64,000 bases of DNA from Ehretia macrophylla (lineage: Eukaryota; Streptophyta; Magnoliopsida; Boraginales; Ehretiaceae), in NCBI GenBank assembly GCA_037974665.1, contig CM075770.1, positions 23,981,501-24,045,500 on the forward strand. Reading direction: 5' to 3'. The translations under genes and the position numbers were made by a program. The number at the start of each line of letters is the position of its first letter. Position 1 is the stretch's first letter. This document shows positions 23,854 to 36,350 of this stretch, one piece after another. Below the pieces are notes generated by a model. That model was not told the origin of the DNA. It was given only the letters and a program-made list of their open reading frames with translations, and did not search any database.

Positions 23854-26800
23854 TTACCTTTGAAATAATGTTGGATACTGTTGCTCCATCTGGTCTCACC
23901 TTTCCCACGTTGCTTCTTCAACTCCATGATGATCCTACAACACTTTCACCATCGGTATAAATTTGTTGCGCAACTCCCGATCTTGCTAGTCTAGGATCCG
24001 AATGGGCTTCTCTTCATAAGACAAGTTCTCCCGAAGCTGCAACGGCTCTGGCTCCAAGATATGCGATGGATCAGGGTGATACTTCCGTAGCATTGAAACA
24101 TGAAAGACGTCGTGAATATTGGAGAGGTTTTGGGGTAGTTCCAGGCGATACGCCAATTTGCCAACCTTCTCAATTATCTCAAATGGTCCTACAAACCTTG
24201 GGCTCAACTTTGCACCCTTGTCGTGTTTAATCAGTCCACTCCGATGTGATATCTTCAAGAACACCTTGTCACCGACCTCAAACTCTAGACTCCGTCTCCA
24301 TCGGTCTACGTAACTTTTCTGCCTGCTTTGGGCGGTAAGCATCCATTTCCGGATGAGGTGGACATTATCAACAGTCTTCATAAGTTCAGGTAGAAGGGTC
24401 GAGTCAAAAGTCTTCGTCTCACCTACTTCATCCCAGTAAATTGGGGATCGACACTTACGTCCATACAATGCCTCAAATGGGGCCATCCCGATAGTGGCCT
24501 GATAACTATTATTATAAGCGAACTCCGCTGGAGATAGATATTTCTCCCAACCTTTTCCGAAGTCTAAAACACACGCCCTTAGCATATCCTCCAGAATCTG
24601 AATAGTTCTCTCAGATTGTCCATCAGTCTGAGGGTGATAAGCCGTGCTGAAACTGAACTTCGTTCCCAAAGCTTCTTGCAATCTCTTCCAAAATTGGGAA
24701 GGAAAACGAAGATCCCTATCCGACACAATACTCACAGGCATCCCGTGCAACCTTACAATGTCTGTCACATATATATCTCCCAACTTCTCAGGACTATCCT
24801 CCTTGTTCATCGGTAAGAAGTGCGCTGACTTGGTCAATCTATCCATTATGACCCAAATGGCATCATGACCCTTTTGTGACCTGGGTAGGTCTATGACAAA
24901 GTCCATAGTTATATGTTCCCATTTCCATTGAGGAATTTCCAACGGTTGAAGTAAACCTGCTGGTCGTTGATGTTCTTCTTTGACTCTCTGGCAAGTCAAA
25001 CACCGTGCCACAAACTCCGCAATCTCTCTCTTCATGTTATTCCACCAATAGTATTGCTTCAAATCCCGGTACATCTTTGTTCCGCCGGGGTGAATAATAT
25101 ATCTAGAGTTATAGGCTTCTTCAAGAATCTTCTTTTTCAACTCTGGCTCATTAGGAACACAAATCCGATTCCTAAACCTCCAAATACTATCATCATGAAA
25201 CTTGAAATCTGTGTTGCTTTCTTTAATCTTCTGAAATTGTTGGTCCTTCTGTTGATCCTCTCGTAATTCAGACAACAAGGTCGATTGAACTTGTGTAGTG
25301 GCAAAAAGTAACCCTTTTTGAGTCAATTGTGGTTTCCACAAAAATGTTTCCTCTAACAACTCCTGCACCTTAACTTTCAGTTTTTCCATGCTCGCTTTCC
25401 GACTTAAGGCATCTGCAACTACATTTGCTTTACCGGGCACATAATTGATTGTGCAGTTATAATCATCCAAAAGTTCCATCCACCGTCTTTGCCTCATGTT
25501 CAACTCTTTTTGTGAGAACAAGTATTTCAAGCTCTTGTGATCGGTAAACACCTCGAACTTGTTACCCCACAAATAGTGCCTCCATTTCTTGAGTGCAAAC
25601 ACAATAGCTGCTAACTCCAAATCATGCGTCGGGTAGTTCAATTCATACAACTTCGGTTTCCTAGAAGCATACGCAATTACTCTACCATTTTGCATCAACA
25701 CACAACCTAGTCCTTCCTTCGAAGCATCGCTATAGATTACAAAACCTTGACTCCCTTTAGGCAATGCAAGAACAGGTGCAGTAGTTAATCTTTTCTTCAA
25801 TTCTTGGAAGTTGTTCTCACACTTGTCATCCCATATAAACTTCAATTTCTTTTGAGTGAGCTTTGTAAGCGGTCCTGCGATCTTTGAGAAATCCTTCATG
25901 AACCTCCGTAATAGTCGGCTAGACCAAGAAAACTCCAAACCTCCGTAACATTTTCCAGCTTCTTCCAAGACATCACCGCTTCTATCTTTGCTGGATCCAC
26001 TGCTATTCCCTCTTGGGATATGATGTGCCCCAAAAATGTAATCTGCTGCAACCAAAATTCGTATTTGCTAAACTTTGCGTACAACTGATGTTCTCGAAGT
26101 TTCTGCAGTACCAATCGCAGATGTTGTTCATGCTCAGCCTCGGATTTCAAGTATACCAAAATATCATCAATGAAGATCACTACAAATTGGTCCAAGTAGG
26201 GTTGAAACACCCTGTGCATCAAGTCCATAAAAATCTGTAGGGGTGTTAGTTAGCCCAAATGACATCACCACATATTCATAATGCCCATATCTCGTCCTGA
26301 AATCCGTTTTAGGCACATCCTCCTTTTTGATCCGTAACTGATAGTACCCTTGCCTTAAGTAGAGCTTCGAATACACTTTAGTTCCTTGAAGTTGGTCAAA
26401 TAACTCGTCGATCATTGGAAGTGGGTATTTATTCTTGACGGTCACTTGGTTCAATCCTCGGTAATCGATGCATAGCCTCAACGTTCCGTCTTTCTTCTTT
26501 ACAAACAGGACTGGCGCACCCCACGGAGAAGAACTTGGTTGAACAAACCCCTTCTTCAACAATCCTTGCAATTGGTCCTTCAATTCTTGTAGCTCGGCTG
26601 GTGCCATACGATAGGGAGCTTTAGATATCGGCTGGGTGGCAGGCAATAATTCTATGATGAACTCGATCTCCCGATTCGGGGGTAAACCGGCCAATTCTTC
26701 TGGAAACACATCCGCATAATCTTTAATCACTGGCATCTCTTCCAACATAGCTTTGTCCGACGGCTTGTTGATGAGGTAAGCTAAGTATCCACTACATCCT

Positions 26801-27345
26801 TTTCTCAAGGACTTCACTGCTTTCGTAGATGAAATGATGGAACTCCCGGTGAAGTCTCTTCGACCCATTACCTCCAATATTGGTTGACCAGGTATTTGGA
26901 ATGTTACAATCGTCGTCCGGCAATCTAGTTGGGCATGATGCTTTGCCAACCAGTCCATCCCTAAGATGACTTCATAGTCTCGAAAGGGTAATACAATAAG
27001 ATTGGCTGAGAATTCCCTATCTTTAATTTGGATTTTACATGCTTTACAAGCTGAGCTAATAACAAGTTTAGAACCCATTGGAGTACCAACTTCTACTTTG
27101 TAAGGCAAACATACAACTCTCAGTTTCACACATTCCACACATAAGGGAGTAATAAATGAATGAGTAGCACCTGGATCAATTAGTACCCTAACAGGTTGAT
27201 TGAGTATCAAGAATGTACCTTTAACAACAACAGTCTCCTTTGGAAGCTCCTCGCACTCAATAGCATAAGCTCGGGCCTGAACTCTAGGAACTGGAGTCTT
27301 GCCTCTACCAGCTGGTTTAACTTGATTTTGTCCCCTTGCCATTTA
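23854..27345 (-). pseudogene. Ty3/gypsy pol: protease, RT, RNase H, integrase, chromodomain (decayed)
   Basis: The domains read in order on the - strand. Protease near 27175 has [12 protein letters not shown], with Pro for the usual Ser after the catalytic Asp. RT has LCIDYRGLN and FIDDILVY (near 26165-26180), but [12 protein letters not shown] at 26359 has Tyr where the first catalytic Asp is expected. RNase H has YSDAS and TDHKSL (near 25725 and 25540). Integrase has HPGG, CLTCQ and an intact D, D-35-E set (MDF, SDRD, SERT, between about 24900 and 24610); the first zinc-binding His appears to be Tyr (AYNS). A chromodomain follows, with in-frame stops at 23986, 23935 and 23896 and the normal end at 23854. 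Frameshifts lie near 26228 and 25910. The product would copy and integrate the element, but this copy cannot do so. Confidence 0.92.
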
Positions 27346-27349
27346 GAAC

Positions 27350-28362
27350 AATCCTTGATCTGATGCTGATCACTGCCACACAGCACACATCGTCCTGACT
27401 TCTTCTAGCACTGGGCCTCGGTGTGACCATTCTTGTCACAGTAAGAACAGTTGATAGAATAAGTAGCAGGTGAACTACCTGTGGATCCATGAGTAGAAGA
27501 GGTTGATGGTGCTTTAGTCGGGCCACGGTTATTAACTGGTCTGTTCTGGCTCTGGCCCTGACTGCGACTCTGACTCTGGAATTTCCTCTGTTGTCTTGGA
27601 GGCTGATATGGTTTCTTATTCGGCTGGCTTGAACCGGCTCTATCAAGTTTCCTCTTCTCAACTCGGGAAGCAGCATCAAGGAGAGCAGAATAGGTAGCAA
27701 AGTCATGCGAAGCCAACTGGTCCTGAATTTCTAGCCTCAACCCATTTCGTAAATTTCCACATCTTCGCCTCATGGGTACTGACCATGTATTGAGCATAAC
27801 AGGACAGTCGATCATAACGAGCCTCGTACTGGGCCACCGTCATGTTACCCTGGTTCAAGTGCATGAATTCCTCAATTCGCCTCTGCCTGGAAACTGCAGG
27901 TACGCATTTCGCCTTGAATTCCTTAACAAAATTACCCTACAAGCGAGGTTTATGATCAGTTTCCCAAAGCGCCTCCACAGTGTGCCACCAATGCTCAACA
28001 TCCCCGTGCAACAGAAACACAGCGAACTCCACCTTTTCTTCATCAGTATAGTCAAGTGGTCTGAAAATCCTTTCAATCTCAGACAGCCAAGCCTGTGCCT
28101 TTTCATCATCAGCTTCCCCGTGGAATTTGGACGGGCGAAAGTCAAAGAACTCCCGCATTCTACTAGTTCTCCCATGGTTACCATCATTCCTGTTGTTGTT
28201 GTTTGTTTCACGTGCATCTTGACGTTCTATCACTCGCAACACGTGATCCATGGCATTCGCCATCATGTTAAACATAGCCATGCCTGGATTGGTTTGATAA
28301 GCATATCCGGTCTCTTGGGGTTCACCGCTCCTATTAGTAGTGCGGGTACTAGGGCCAGCCAT
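27350..28362 (-). pseudogene. Ty3/gypsy gag (decayed)
   Basis: Starts MAGPSTRTTNRSGEPQ at 28362. The gag core contains the EFFDFRPSKFHGEADDEKA stretch and GDVEHWWHTVE. A TAG stops the frame at about 27937. Further gag sequence continues in the same frame and then shifts near 27745. The C-terminal part is rich in Q, S and R and carries a zinc knuckle (CSYC...H...QC). A TAG at 27405 follows, then a second knuckle pattern (CVLC...H...DC) before the frame shifts into protease. Two knuckles match the arrangement in the 11594-13647 fragment. Gag forms the virus-like particle in this family. With its stops and shifts this copy is non-functional. Confidence 0.88.
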
Positions 28363-28617
28363 CTATAGGCACAGATTACGATGCACAATTTATTGGAATA
28401 CGACAAACAAGAATTTAATGCATAAGGTATGCAACATATAATTTTATATAGATACACAATTCTAGAAACAGTTAAGACATGTTAATCACATAAGCACATA
28501 GAGACAGAGAAGACACAATTGATATTGTCACACAATAACACACATAAACAAGTCATGCCGATAATCTTAGGGCTTCTACCCATGGTCCGAGAGTTAAACC
28601 CGGCTTAAGCAATCTAA

Positions 28618-28629
28618 GCTCTGATACTA
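28618..28629 (-). other. Primer-binding site, initiator-Met tRNA type, one mismatch
   Basis: The - strand reads TAGTATCAGAGC 11 bp inside the 5' LTR. The usual plant form is TGGTATCAGAGC, complementary to the 3' end of initiator tRNA-Met. The second base is A instead of G. Confidence 0.8.
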
Positions 28630-28640
28630 TTTCTCTAAGG

Positions 28641-29733
28641 TGTCACGCCCCAACCCAACCTATAGAGGTTAGACTAGGGAGTGATCTAAACATTCAAGTC
28701 ATTTCGCGTACTTAATCATTTTTTGAAGGTTTAACACTTAACGTTTAGCCTAAACTCCACAAATTCTTCAGAAAACCGGCTGCATAACGGCTGTAATTGG
28801 GCTATTTAGTTTGATCTAATTTTCTAAAGGCCTCAAAACTTTCAATCTCAAATTCATTTCCAACTAAGATTACTATTTATCATCAATTGAAACGCCTACT
28901 AGTTATCTCGAAGTCTCATTTGATTAACAACCTAGCATGATAACTCTGTCTCGTTTGTTTGTTAACTCTTGTTACAAAAGTACCTGTTGATCTTAGCCTA
29001 CCAATGAATACCTATTTAAGATTGGATAGATGCATTTACTTAATCCTTTACCTGATACTTCATAAGCCTGTGATAGATACTAGCCAGTAGCGACAGCAAA
29101 AATGATCATAAGAGTGTCTATTTAGTTATGATCAGTACAACCCAAAATTAGACCCCAAATTACAACGGGGGTCATTTACAATACAACAACAAGCAACACA
29201 GGAAATAGTCTTCAAGCAACATATCATTCACAAAAGGGCCATAGTCAAGTAAGGCACATAGGGCAAGCAATCATTCCAAGGAGTCATCAATAGGCACGTT
29301 ATCCTCGGGTACCTGTTCCTGGTCTTCTTCACCTAAGATGATAAAAGAGGGTGAGTCCTTATGAACTCAGTGAGGGGGTACGAGAAATAAGTTTTGAAAC
29401 TCTTTTTCCGGTTCAACTTATGAAAACCATTTTTGCAAGCATGACATATATCACAAGTAAGTTCATAATGGAATATAAAAGTAAAAGAACACAAATACCC
29501 GTCTTTCTTCCCCGAGGTCCTCTAGGAACCAAGCGAGAGTACTTATACACATAGTGAAAAGGATATGGCGAGCTTTTGCTCTCACTTTATTTCTAGTATC
29601 AGTTGTTGCGGCCAACTTCAAATCTTCCACTTATCACGCCAAATGGGTGTACTCCGGATGTACCTCGAAATCCTACGACCCAACTTTCCGAGAAAGTCTA
29701 GCCCCCAAGCGAGAGTGGGAATTGGACAATGGT
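28641..29733 (-). mobile_element. 5' LTR of the chromovirus-like element, inner part
   Basis: Begins TGTCACGCCCCAACCC at 28641 and follows 19760-20860 closely, until interrupted at GGACAATGGT by the inner element. It resumes at 38990. Confidence 0.92.
29729..29733. repeat. Target-site duplication, left copy (ATGGT) of the LARD-like element
   Basis: ATGGT precedes TGTAACACC. The partner at 38990-38994 is ATGGA. The uninterrupted LTR elsewhere reads ATGGTAGTCAC, so the right copy has a single T-to-A change. Confidence 0.78.
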
Positions 29734-30246
29734 TGTAACACCTCGATCCCTCTCGAGACCGGGAGTTCTATCAATCGATCTAATCACAACCCAAACCAAA
29801 CCCGAGCATAATTTTCAGGGAAAAACGGACGGAGTCTCCCCTATTTCTAGGCGAAATGTAAAACCTGCGATAGCATATTAGTGGACCAATACCATGTCCA
29901 AACATTCAAAACCACCTCAACGCCATCCGAGCCTCGGTTCTCAACAATTTAAACTCAGCAAGTATACATACATTTCCAATTTAAAAGCTAACCTATCTCT
30001 TTTCATTTTTGACAAGTACATTCGAACTAGACGGTTAAACCATACTAAGCTACTGCATAAAATAAACTATCATGCCATTCTAACTCTTTTCCTTTGGACA
30101 TTATAGATATGCACTGAAGTTAAGCTATGCTAACTGATTACATAAACTAGCTTATCAATTCACCTCAGCTACTTAGCTAAATTTAAATTACATTTCTTTT
30201 GACAATAAATACAAACAACATATGAACATACATCTTTACAAACTTC

Positions 30247-30251
30247 GACAC
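30247..30251. repeat. Target-site duplication GACAC, left copy
   Basis: GACAC immediately before TGTAATACCC. It is repeated exactly at 32541-32545. The empty site is seen at 36865 (TTCGACACTCAAGCC). Confidence 0.93.
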
Positions 30252-32540
30252 TGTAATACCCGAGCCCGGAATATGAATTTTCTTTGTTTATTATTTTGAA
30301 AATTTTATTTCCTTAAATTCTTTGTGAATTAATTGTTACTTTCTAGTCGACGCAACGTGCATTGCATTTACGGAGCGATAGCTAGATAACGATTTCCAGT
30401 CCTCAGCAAATAGTGAAACTAGTATTTAGATGACTTAAATTTTATATTTTAAATATTGCTAGCTTTATTTGAACTTACCATAGCTGAAACGGCTTTAAAA
30501 CGCGCGAAATAGGGGCCTTTGACCAAGTTTTAAGTGGTTTGACCTTTGACCTTTGACCTTTGACCATTTGAGACCTTATAAGCTAAAATAATAGGCAAAA
30601 TAAAAAAAAAAACAGCAGCAAATAGAGAGAGCAGGCCGTGAGCTTTGAGGGAGAAAAAAAAAAAGATTTCAACTTCCAATCTTTCATTCTTCGCGAGAGC
30701 TTGTGCGGGGTGATTACCGAGGCAACCAACGTTGTTTTCCTAGCGACTAGGAGTACCTAAGGTGAGGGAAGCATGTTATTTGCGCATTTATACGTTGTGT
30801 TAGTTAACTTTATCAGTTTTTAGATTTATCCGTAGATCGTTATTTAAAGCGAATTGATGCTTCTAAAATGTTCCTTAGCATTGGTAGAACATGTATTTAT
30901 GGCTTTGTAACATTTTCTGCGGTTAAATGTTGTGATTGCAACTTGAATTGTGATATGAATAGTACTTTATGAATAGTAAAACCTTGAAACGTTGAAATTG
31001 CGCTGTTATGCTTTCCGTTGATGTAGAAACGTGCTAGGTATGCTAGAATTCTAAAATGTGTGGTTTTTTTGGGTTGCGTAGTGGAAAAAAATGAGAATTA
31101 TGCCTGTGGGAAAGTCGGGGTCGTTTAGCTCGACTTTTGCATTTTTTCGTTTTGCGTGTTGGCATTGCTTCGGGAAGCCATGGAAGCACTTTTGGTGCGA
31201 ATATGGCGTTGGTTGGGTGTTTGGTTGTTGTAGTTGTAGTTCAAACGAGAAAGGGGAAATCGGGGCTTTGCGCGAGTTCTAGGGTGAAGTAAGGTTTCGG
31301 GGTCTTTAGACGTGCCTTATGGTGACCTAGGAGGGTTGGCGAAGTCGGTTTCCAGAACTCGTGGCTCGTTTGGAAATGGTAGCATTTTGATAGTTGGGGC
31401 CGATTTGTGTTTTTGTGAGTTTACTTGTCTTTATGCTTATAGAATGCTTAGAATTACTTGAATTACTTGTTTGAGTTGTTTTGGATTGAATTGCTTATCA
31501 AATTGCTGCTATTGCGTGCGGGAGTAACCTACTTTGTTATTCTCCCACGTGTGGTTTATCGCTTGTTTATTGCTTGTTTATTGTCTTGTATCGAGTCTTG
31601 CATGGCATAGTGTCTCGCACGTGAGTGATGGGCCTCTCTGGGTAGCCTTGGGTTGCCAGTGTTGGTTGCTCTAGCTCCGTTGCTATTCCCTTTCTCGCTT
31701 GGGTTGCCTCCCAGGGAGATTTGGGTCGTAGGATTGATGGATACTTCCGGGGTATTCCAAACTGGTGTTATAAGGTTGTTTTGGGCCGGCGCGTCGTCAT
31801 CGAATTCGAGTTTGAAAATGGTTCGTGAAAAGAGTATCGTATCCTTTGATTGAGTGTTTGCAGCTTTAAATACTTGCCTTGCTTAATTGATGGCTTTGGT
31901 TGTATCTTTATATGATTTGTATGAATTGCGTGGTATTGCATTGCATACTTTTCTCATCTCCGTCCTTGAGACCAATTGCCCTCGCTGAGCAATAGTTTTT
32001 GCTCATTCCTCTCTATACTATGTTTTTACAGGAGTAGTTGAGGCAGACCCTCTCGAGGTAATTGAGGAGGAGGAGCAGGTGGAGGTGTTTCCGTGATAGC
32101 ACTTACCTGCTTTGCTGGTGGTTGGTTACCAGTTTTGTGCAAACCTTGTTGTTATGTATATTGCGTGAAGGAAGCTTAATTTTGAGGCTTGTAGCCTTGT
32201 ATGTATTTTCCTATTTTGAGACCTTTAATGGTCTTATGTTGTAATGAATTAAAGTTGTAATGTTGTAACTTGTAACTGATGATTAGTGAAGAAATGCATG
32301 CTAGTGGCTAATGGTTTAGTGGCATAAGTACTTGCGTAGTATGCATGGCATTTTTGGTTTGGATAGTTGGATAATAAGAAATGTATGTTTTATAGAAAGT
32401 TGACTTGTTTGATTATTTTATAGCTTTCGCAAGTATTATATTGTTTTTAGGGTTTTCCGATCGTCCGCGGTACAGAGGAGACTCTGTCCGTGTGTCGGGT
32501 CTGGGCTAGGCCTTTTGCGGGGTTGGGTCGGGGCGTGACA
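30252..32540 (+). mobile_element. Solo LTR of a related family, + orientation
   Basis: A 2289-bp LTR from TGTAATACCCGAGCC to GGGGCGTGACA, flanked by perfect GACAC duplications, with no internal region. Part of it (about 31510-31860) is similar to the reverse complement of the surrounding LARD LTR (for example 32941-33110), so a related LTR was inserted head-on into its host. Its terminus GGGGCGTGACA matches that of the outer element's LTR. A solo LTR usually arises by recombination between the two LTRs of a complete element. Confidence 0.92.
31520..31546 (+). other. Conserved LTR stem-loop, solo LTR
   Basis: Arm GGGAGTAAC, loop CTACTTT and arm GTTATTCTCCC. The loop is the same as in the chromovirus LTR, but the stem bases differ in a way that keeps pairing (T-A replacing C-G), with two bulged T bases. 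Confidence 0.7.
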
Positions 32541-32545
32541 GACAC
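32541..32545. repeat. Target-site duplication GACAC, right copy
   Basis: Exact partner of 30247-30251. The host LTR continues as TCAAGCCACATAGG. Confidence 0.93.
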
Positions 32546-34645
32546 TCAAGCCACATAGGCACGCAAGACAACTCTTCAAGCAACGAACATTCACGAAATC
32601 ACGAACTTTCCAGCTAACATGACATTTCCTGAAATGTGGTGGTGAGGAGTGAGTGTACACAACACGTATACTCAGTGAGGGCGAGACAGATATCGAATTG
32701 GAGAGAAAGAAAGTCGTGCAATGCAAATAAGACAGTTAAGCAATATAACTGATAAAATAAGCAATCAAGACAAACAATCAATATAATAAGCAATTACTAA
32801 AAGCATTAACACAACCATTCAAAGCTATACCACACTCTGAAGGCTATGGTTCACTCATACGAGCAATGTACCATTTCACGAGCGATACATCAATCTTGAG
32901 CTTGATGTTGACAACAATGACAATAAGCGCGCAACCACCTTATAACACCAGTTTGGAATACCCCGGAAGTATCCATCAATCTACGACCCAAATCTCCCTA
33001 GGTGGCAACCCAAGCGAGAAGAGGGAATTGCTACGGAGCTAGAGCAACCAACACTGGCAACCCGAGGCTACCCAGAGAGGCCCATCACTCCCGCGCTGAC
33101 ACTATGCAATGTAAGACTCGATACAAGGCGATAAACGAGCGATAGCACAACAATACAGAATAGAGGAGATAAACGAGATATCAAGCATTATCAACAATTG
33201 TTAAACATTTCAATCAATAATCAACTCTAACAAGCGTAATAAGCATTAACAAGCATTTACAATCAAACAAGTAACAAGAACAACACCAACTAACATTATC
33301 AAGCAATAACAAGTATTCTATAGGCATTATAAGCATTCTATAAGCAATATAAGCATTCTATAAGCAATATTCTATGAAAACACACAAAATCATGAAAATG
33401 ACCCCAACTTACCAAACTCTACTACTTTCAAATGAGCCACGAGTTTTGAAAACCGACTTCACCAATCCTCCTAGGTCACTATAAGGCATGTCTAAAGACC
33501 CCGAAACCCTACTTAACCCTGGAATTCATACAAAGTCCTGATTTTCCCCTTTGCTCGTTTGAACTACAACTATACTAACGAAACACCCAACCAACGCCAT
33601 AATCGTATCAAAAGTACATCCATGGCCTCCCGAAACAATGCCATCAAGCAAAACGAGAAAATGCTAAACTTGACCTAAACGACCCCGACTTTCACCAAGG
33701 CATCTTTCTTATTTTTTCCATTATGCAACCTAAACAAACCATGCATTTAGGCATTCTAGCATACCTAGCACCTTTTCACATCAACAGACAGCATAACAAC
33801 GCAACTTTATCGTTTCAAGGGTTTACTATTCACAAAATCCTATTCAACTAACAATTTATATTTCAATGTCAATATTCAACCGCAGAAAATGTTAAAAAGC
33901 TATAAATACGTGTTCTACGATTGCTAGGGAACATACTTTAAGCAATGAAACAGACAAAATAACAACATACGGTTAAATCACAAAAATTAAAGTTTATGTT
34001 CAACATTTTCAAATGCGCAAATAACGATGAAACCCTCACCTTAGATGCTCTTAGACGCTAGGGAAACCTCATAGGATGCCTCGGAAACCACCTCGTGCAA
34101 GCTCACGCAAAGATTTGATGATTTGTTTTGAATTTTTATTTTTATTTTTCTCTTTCTTTTCCTCATGGCTTCAAGCCTTTCTTCTCTATTTTTTTCGTTT
34201 GCATTCTGCTTATTTTTAAAAAAATGACAAGAAGTCAAAGGTCAAAGATTCGATCAACCTGCTAAACCAAAACAGCTATTCGTGACCTTACGAAAAAGGC
34301 CATAACTTCTTCTAGAAAACTCCAATTCACGAACGGTTTGAAGCCTCAGAAACTAGACTCATAGAGCTTTCCAACCATATATAATTTGCTACCTAACTCT
34401 TCCCCAATTGGTTCAGATTTAATTCCAAAGTTGACCCAAAATTTGACTAACTTAACATTGCATTTTTTTACTTCTAATCCCAAGTTTGCTCTTTATTAAA
34501 CATTTCAAAAATTCCCACCTTGTCCTAGTTGGTCAATGTAGATGAAAAGTCAACTAGTTTGGTCAAAGAAGGTGAAAGGTCAATAAAATGCAATTTAAAT
34601 GAACTTTAAATGCTATTGAATACATGCCAGGTTCGGGGTATCACA

Positions 34646-34658
34646 TCCTTCCCCCCTT
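34646..34658 (-). other. Polypurine tract of the LARD-like element
   Basis: The - strand reads AAGGGGGGAAGGA next to the LTR start TGTGATACCCC. Confidence 0.85.
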
Positions 34659-36338
34659 AAACCAATTGTGTCCTCGTAATTCTTCTTTCAATAGAACTCA
34701 GCATCATCTGAAATCCAATTTTGACTAATCTTCATCGGTTGAAGAATCCCGTTGACATGAATACCGAAGAAGAATAAAATTCCAACCAAAAGCGCTGAGA
34801 TAATACCAATAAAGACTAGAGCAAAGATACTGTAGATAAAATCACATCACATATTAATGATAAGAAGAATACTGAATGAATACCCCATACACGAATCTCA
34901 AGTAGAAGTTCAACTATTACTGCCCGAGAATTCCCAAACAAGAAGCCAAATAAAGGCTCAAACAAAGGTTCCATCTAGATGTCCAAAGAAGTACCCCGCT
35001 GGTCATGAATTACATAGAAGAATTCCCTGATAAGAGTGCTGAAGAAAAAACTAAGAAACCCAATCAAATATACTTCAAAAGTTCCAAAGAAGCCTTCCAA
35101 ATAATAACCCCATAGGACAACCCATTAGATTCCGAGTATCGCTATCAAATGCTGAGAAGAATGTCTAAGGAAATACTAGAGGAATTATCATGTGTCTAAT
35201 AAGACAGTCAAGTTAAATAACAAATATAATTTTTCCAACTAGATGAGAAATCCGAGTAAGATTCCCGAGCAGGTGTACAACATACAAAACCAAACTCCAA
35301 GGCCTCTTCACTGTTCGCCAGGTGAGAACTTATACAATTTACCACCAAGAAAGCCCAAAGTATTCCACAGCATACCATAAGCATTATGAGATAATAAGTC
35401 TGAACAGGATTCCAAGTGTAAGACTTCCAATAAGTGCCATCAAGGAAAGATACTAGTAGAATGCCCACTAAGAATTCTATAAAATGCCATTGAAGAATTT
35501 CCAATCAGGAATGTCAGTATCACACCAATAAAGACCGAGACACATATACCATAGATAATACCGTGCAGTAAATCCAATTGAAACCCCAATAGCCAAGTCC
35601 ACCGAAAAGTGCCAACAGAAGTCTCCAAAGAATACCCCTTGAGAAAACCAAAGAATGCTCCAAAGAATAACCAAATAAAACCCCAAGAGAAAGCTACTCT
35701 TTCACAATTGTTAAGCACAGAGGAGGACCATAGAGATTCGCCAATAACCAAGCTCCAAAAGCAAACACCAACTTCCAAATCAAGGCTAGTTAAATGCCAT
35801 TCATTTCCTGCCAATCCATACACCTTGGAAAGCCAACTGTGAACCACTTTCTTCAGGGGAGGAAGAAGACTTACTTACCATTTCCATAGGACATGTATGA
35901 ATGCCAATATATCACAGTTATACACATGCCTTAAACTATTATGCAAGCAAGTTTACGAAATAGTTTATTCAACAAAGTCACTCAAGCACGGCAATCAAGC
36001 CAAGCACAACATAATCAATTCAAATCATGACATAGCTAATTCAAGACATTCTATACACACATTACAAGTAATACTTCAAGCAAATAACAATTCACGAGGT
36101 CGATTCAATTCACGATGCCAATTCAATAAGTCAATTCGATAGACAACTAGACATTTCACCTTTCTTGAGAAACATTTAACACATAACACATAACTTTATC
36201 ACATAAGTGCATACATTCAAGTCAAGACACACAATCTCACATACAAGCATACACTTTCAAGACACACTTAACAAGCACACATTCAAGGGTCACTACCCAC
36301 CAGACCAAGGACCTTGTCCCGGCTTATGAGCTAGACAA
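34659..36338 (-). other. Non-coding internal region of the LARD-like element
   Basis: About 1.7 kb without recognisable retrotransposon protein motifs. The longest open frame (35440-35847, - strand, 135 codons) has no motif I can name and is rich in hydrophobic and aromatic residues. Parts look imperfectly repeated: ACCAATAAAGAC followed by a diverged TAGATA stretch occurs near 34810 and again near 35525, each following an AATTCC/AATTTCC element. The region may contain packaging or priming signals, but none can be assigned. Confidence 0.65.
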
Positions 36339-36350
36339 GCTCTGATACCA
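36339..36350 (-). other. Primer-binding site of the LARD-like element
   Basis: The - strand reads TGGTATCAGAGC, two bases inside the LTR, a perfect match to the usual initiator tRNA-Met primer site in plants. Confidence 0.9.

Larger units (their letters stand above)
29734..34645 (-). mobile_element. 3' LTR of the LARD-like element, carrying a solo LTR
   Basis: Starts TGTAACACC and ends GGTATCACA on the + strand. It matches 36353-38989 throughout, except for the 2289-bp insertion at 30252-32540 and its 5-bp duplicated target. Confidence 0.92.

Noticed and set aside
30252-32540. Possible full inner element rather than a solo LTR
   Set aside because: No primer-binding site, polypurine tract or second LTR is present, and perfect 5-bp duplications flank a single TG...CA unit.
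35440-35847. A 135-codon open frame on the - strand in the LARD interior
   Set aside because: No recognisable motif, it overlaps other frames of similar length, and it sits in a non-coding element. It is not listed as a gene.
36339-36350. Match to initiator tRNA-Met, considered as a tRNA gene
   Set aside because: Only the 3' end complement is present, next to an LTR. It is a primer-binding site.
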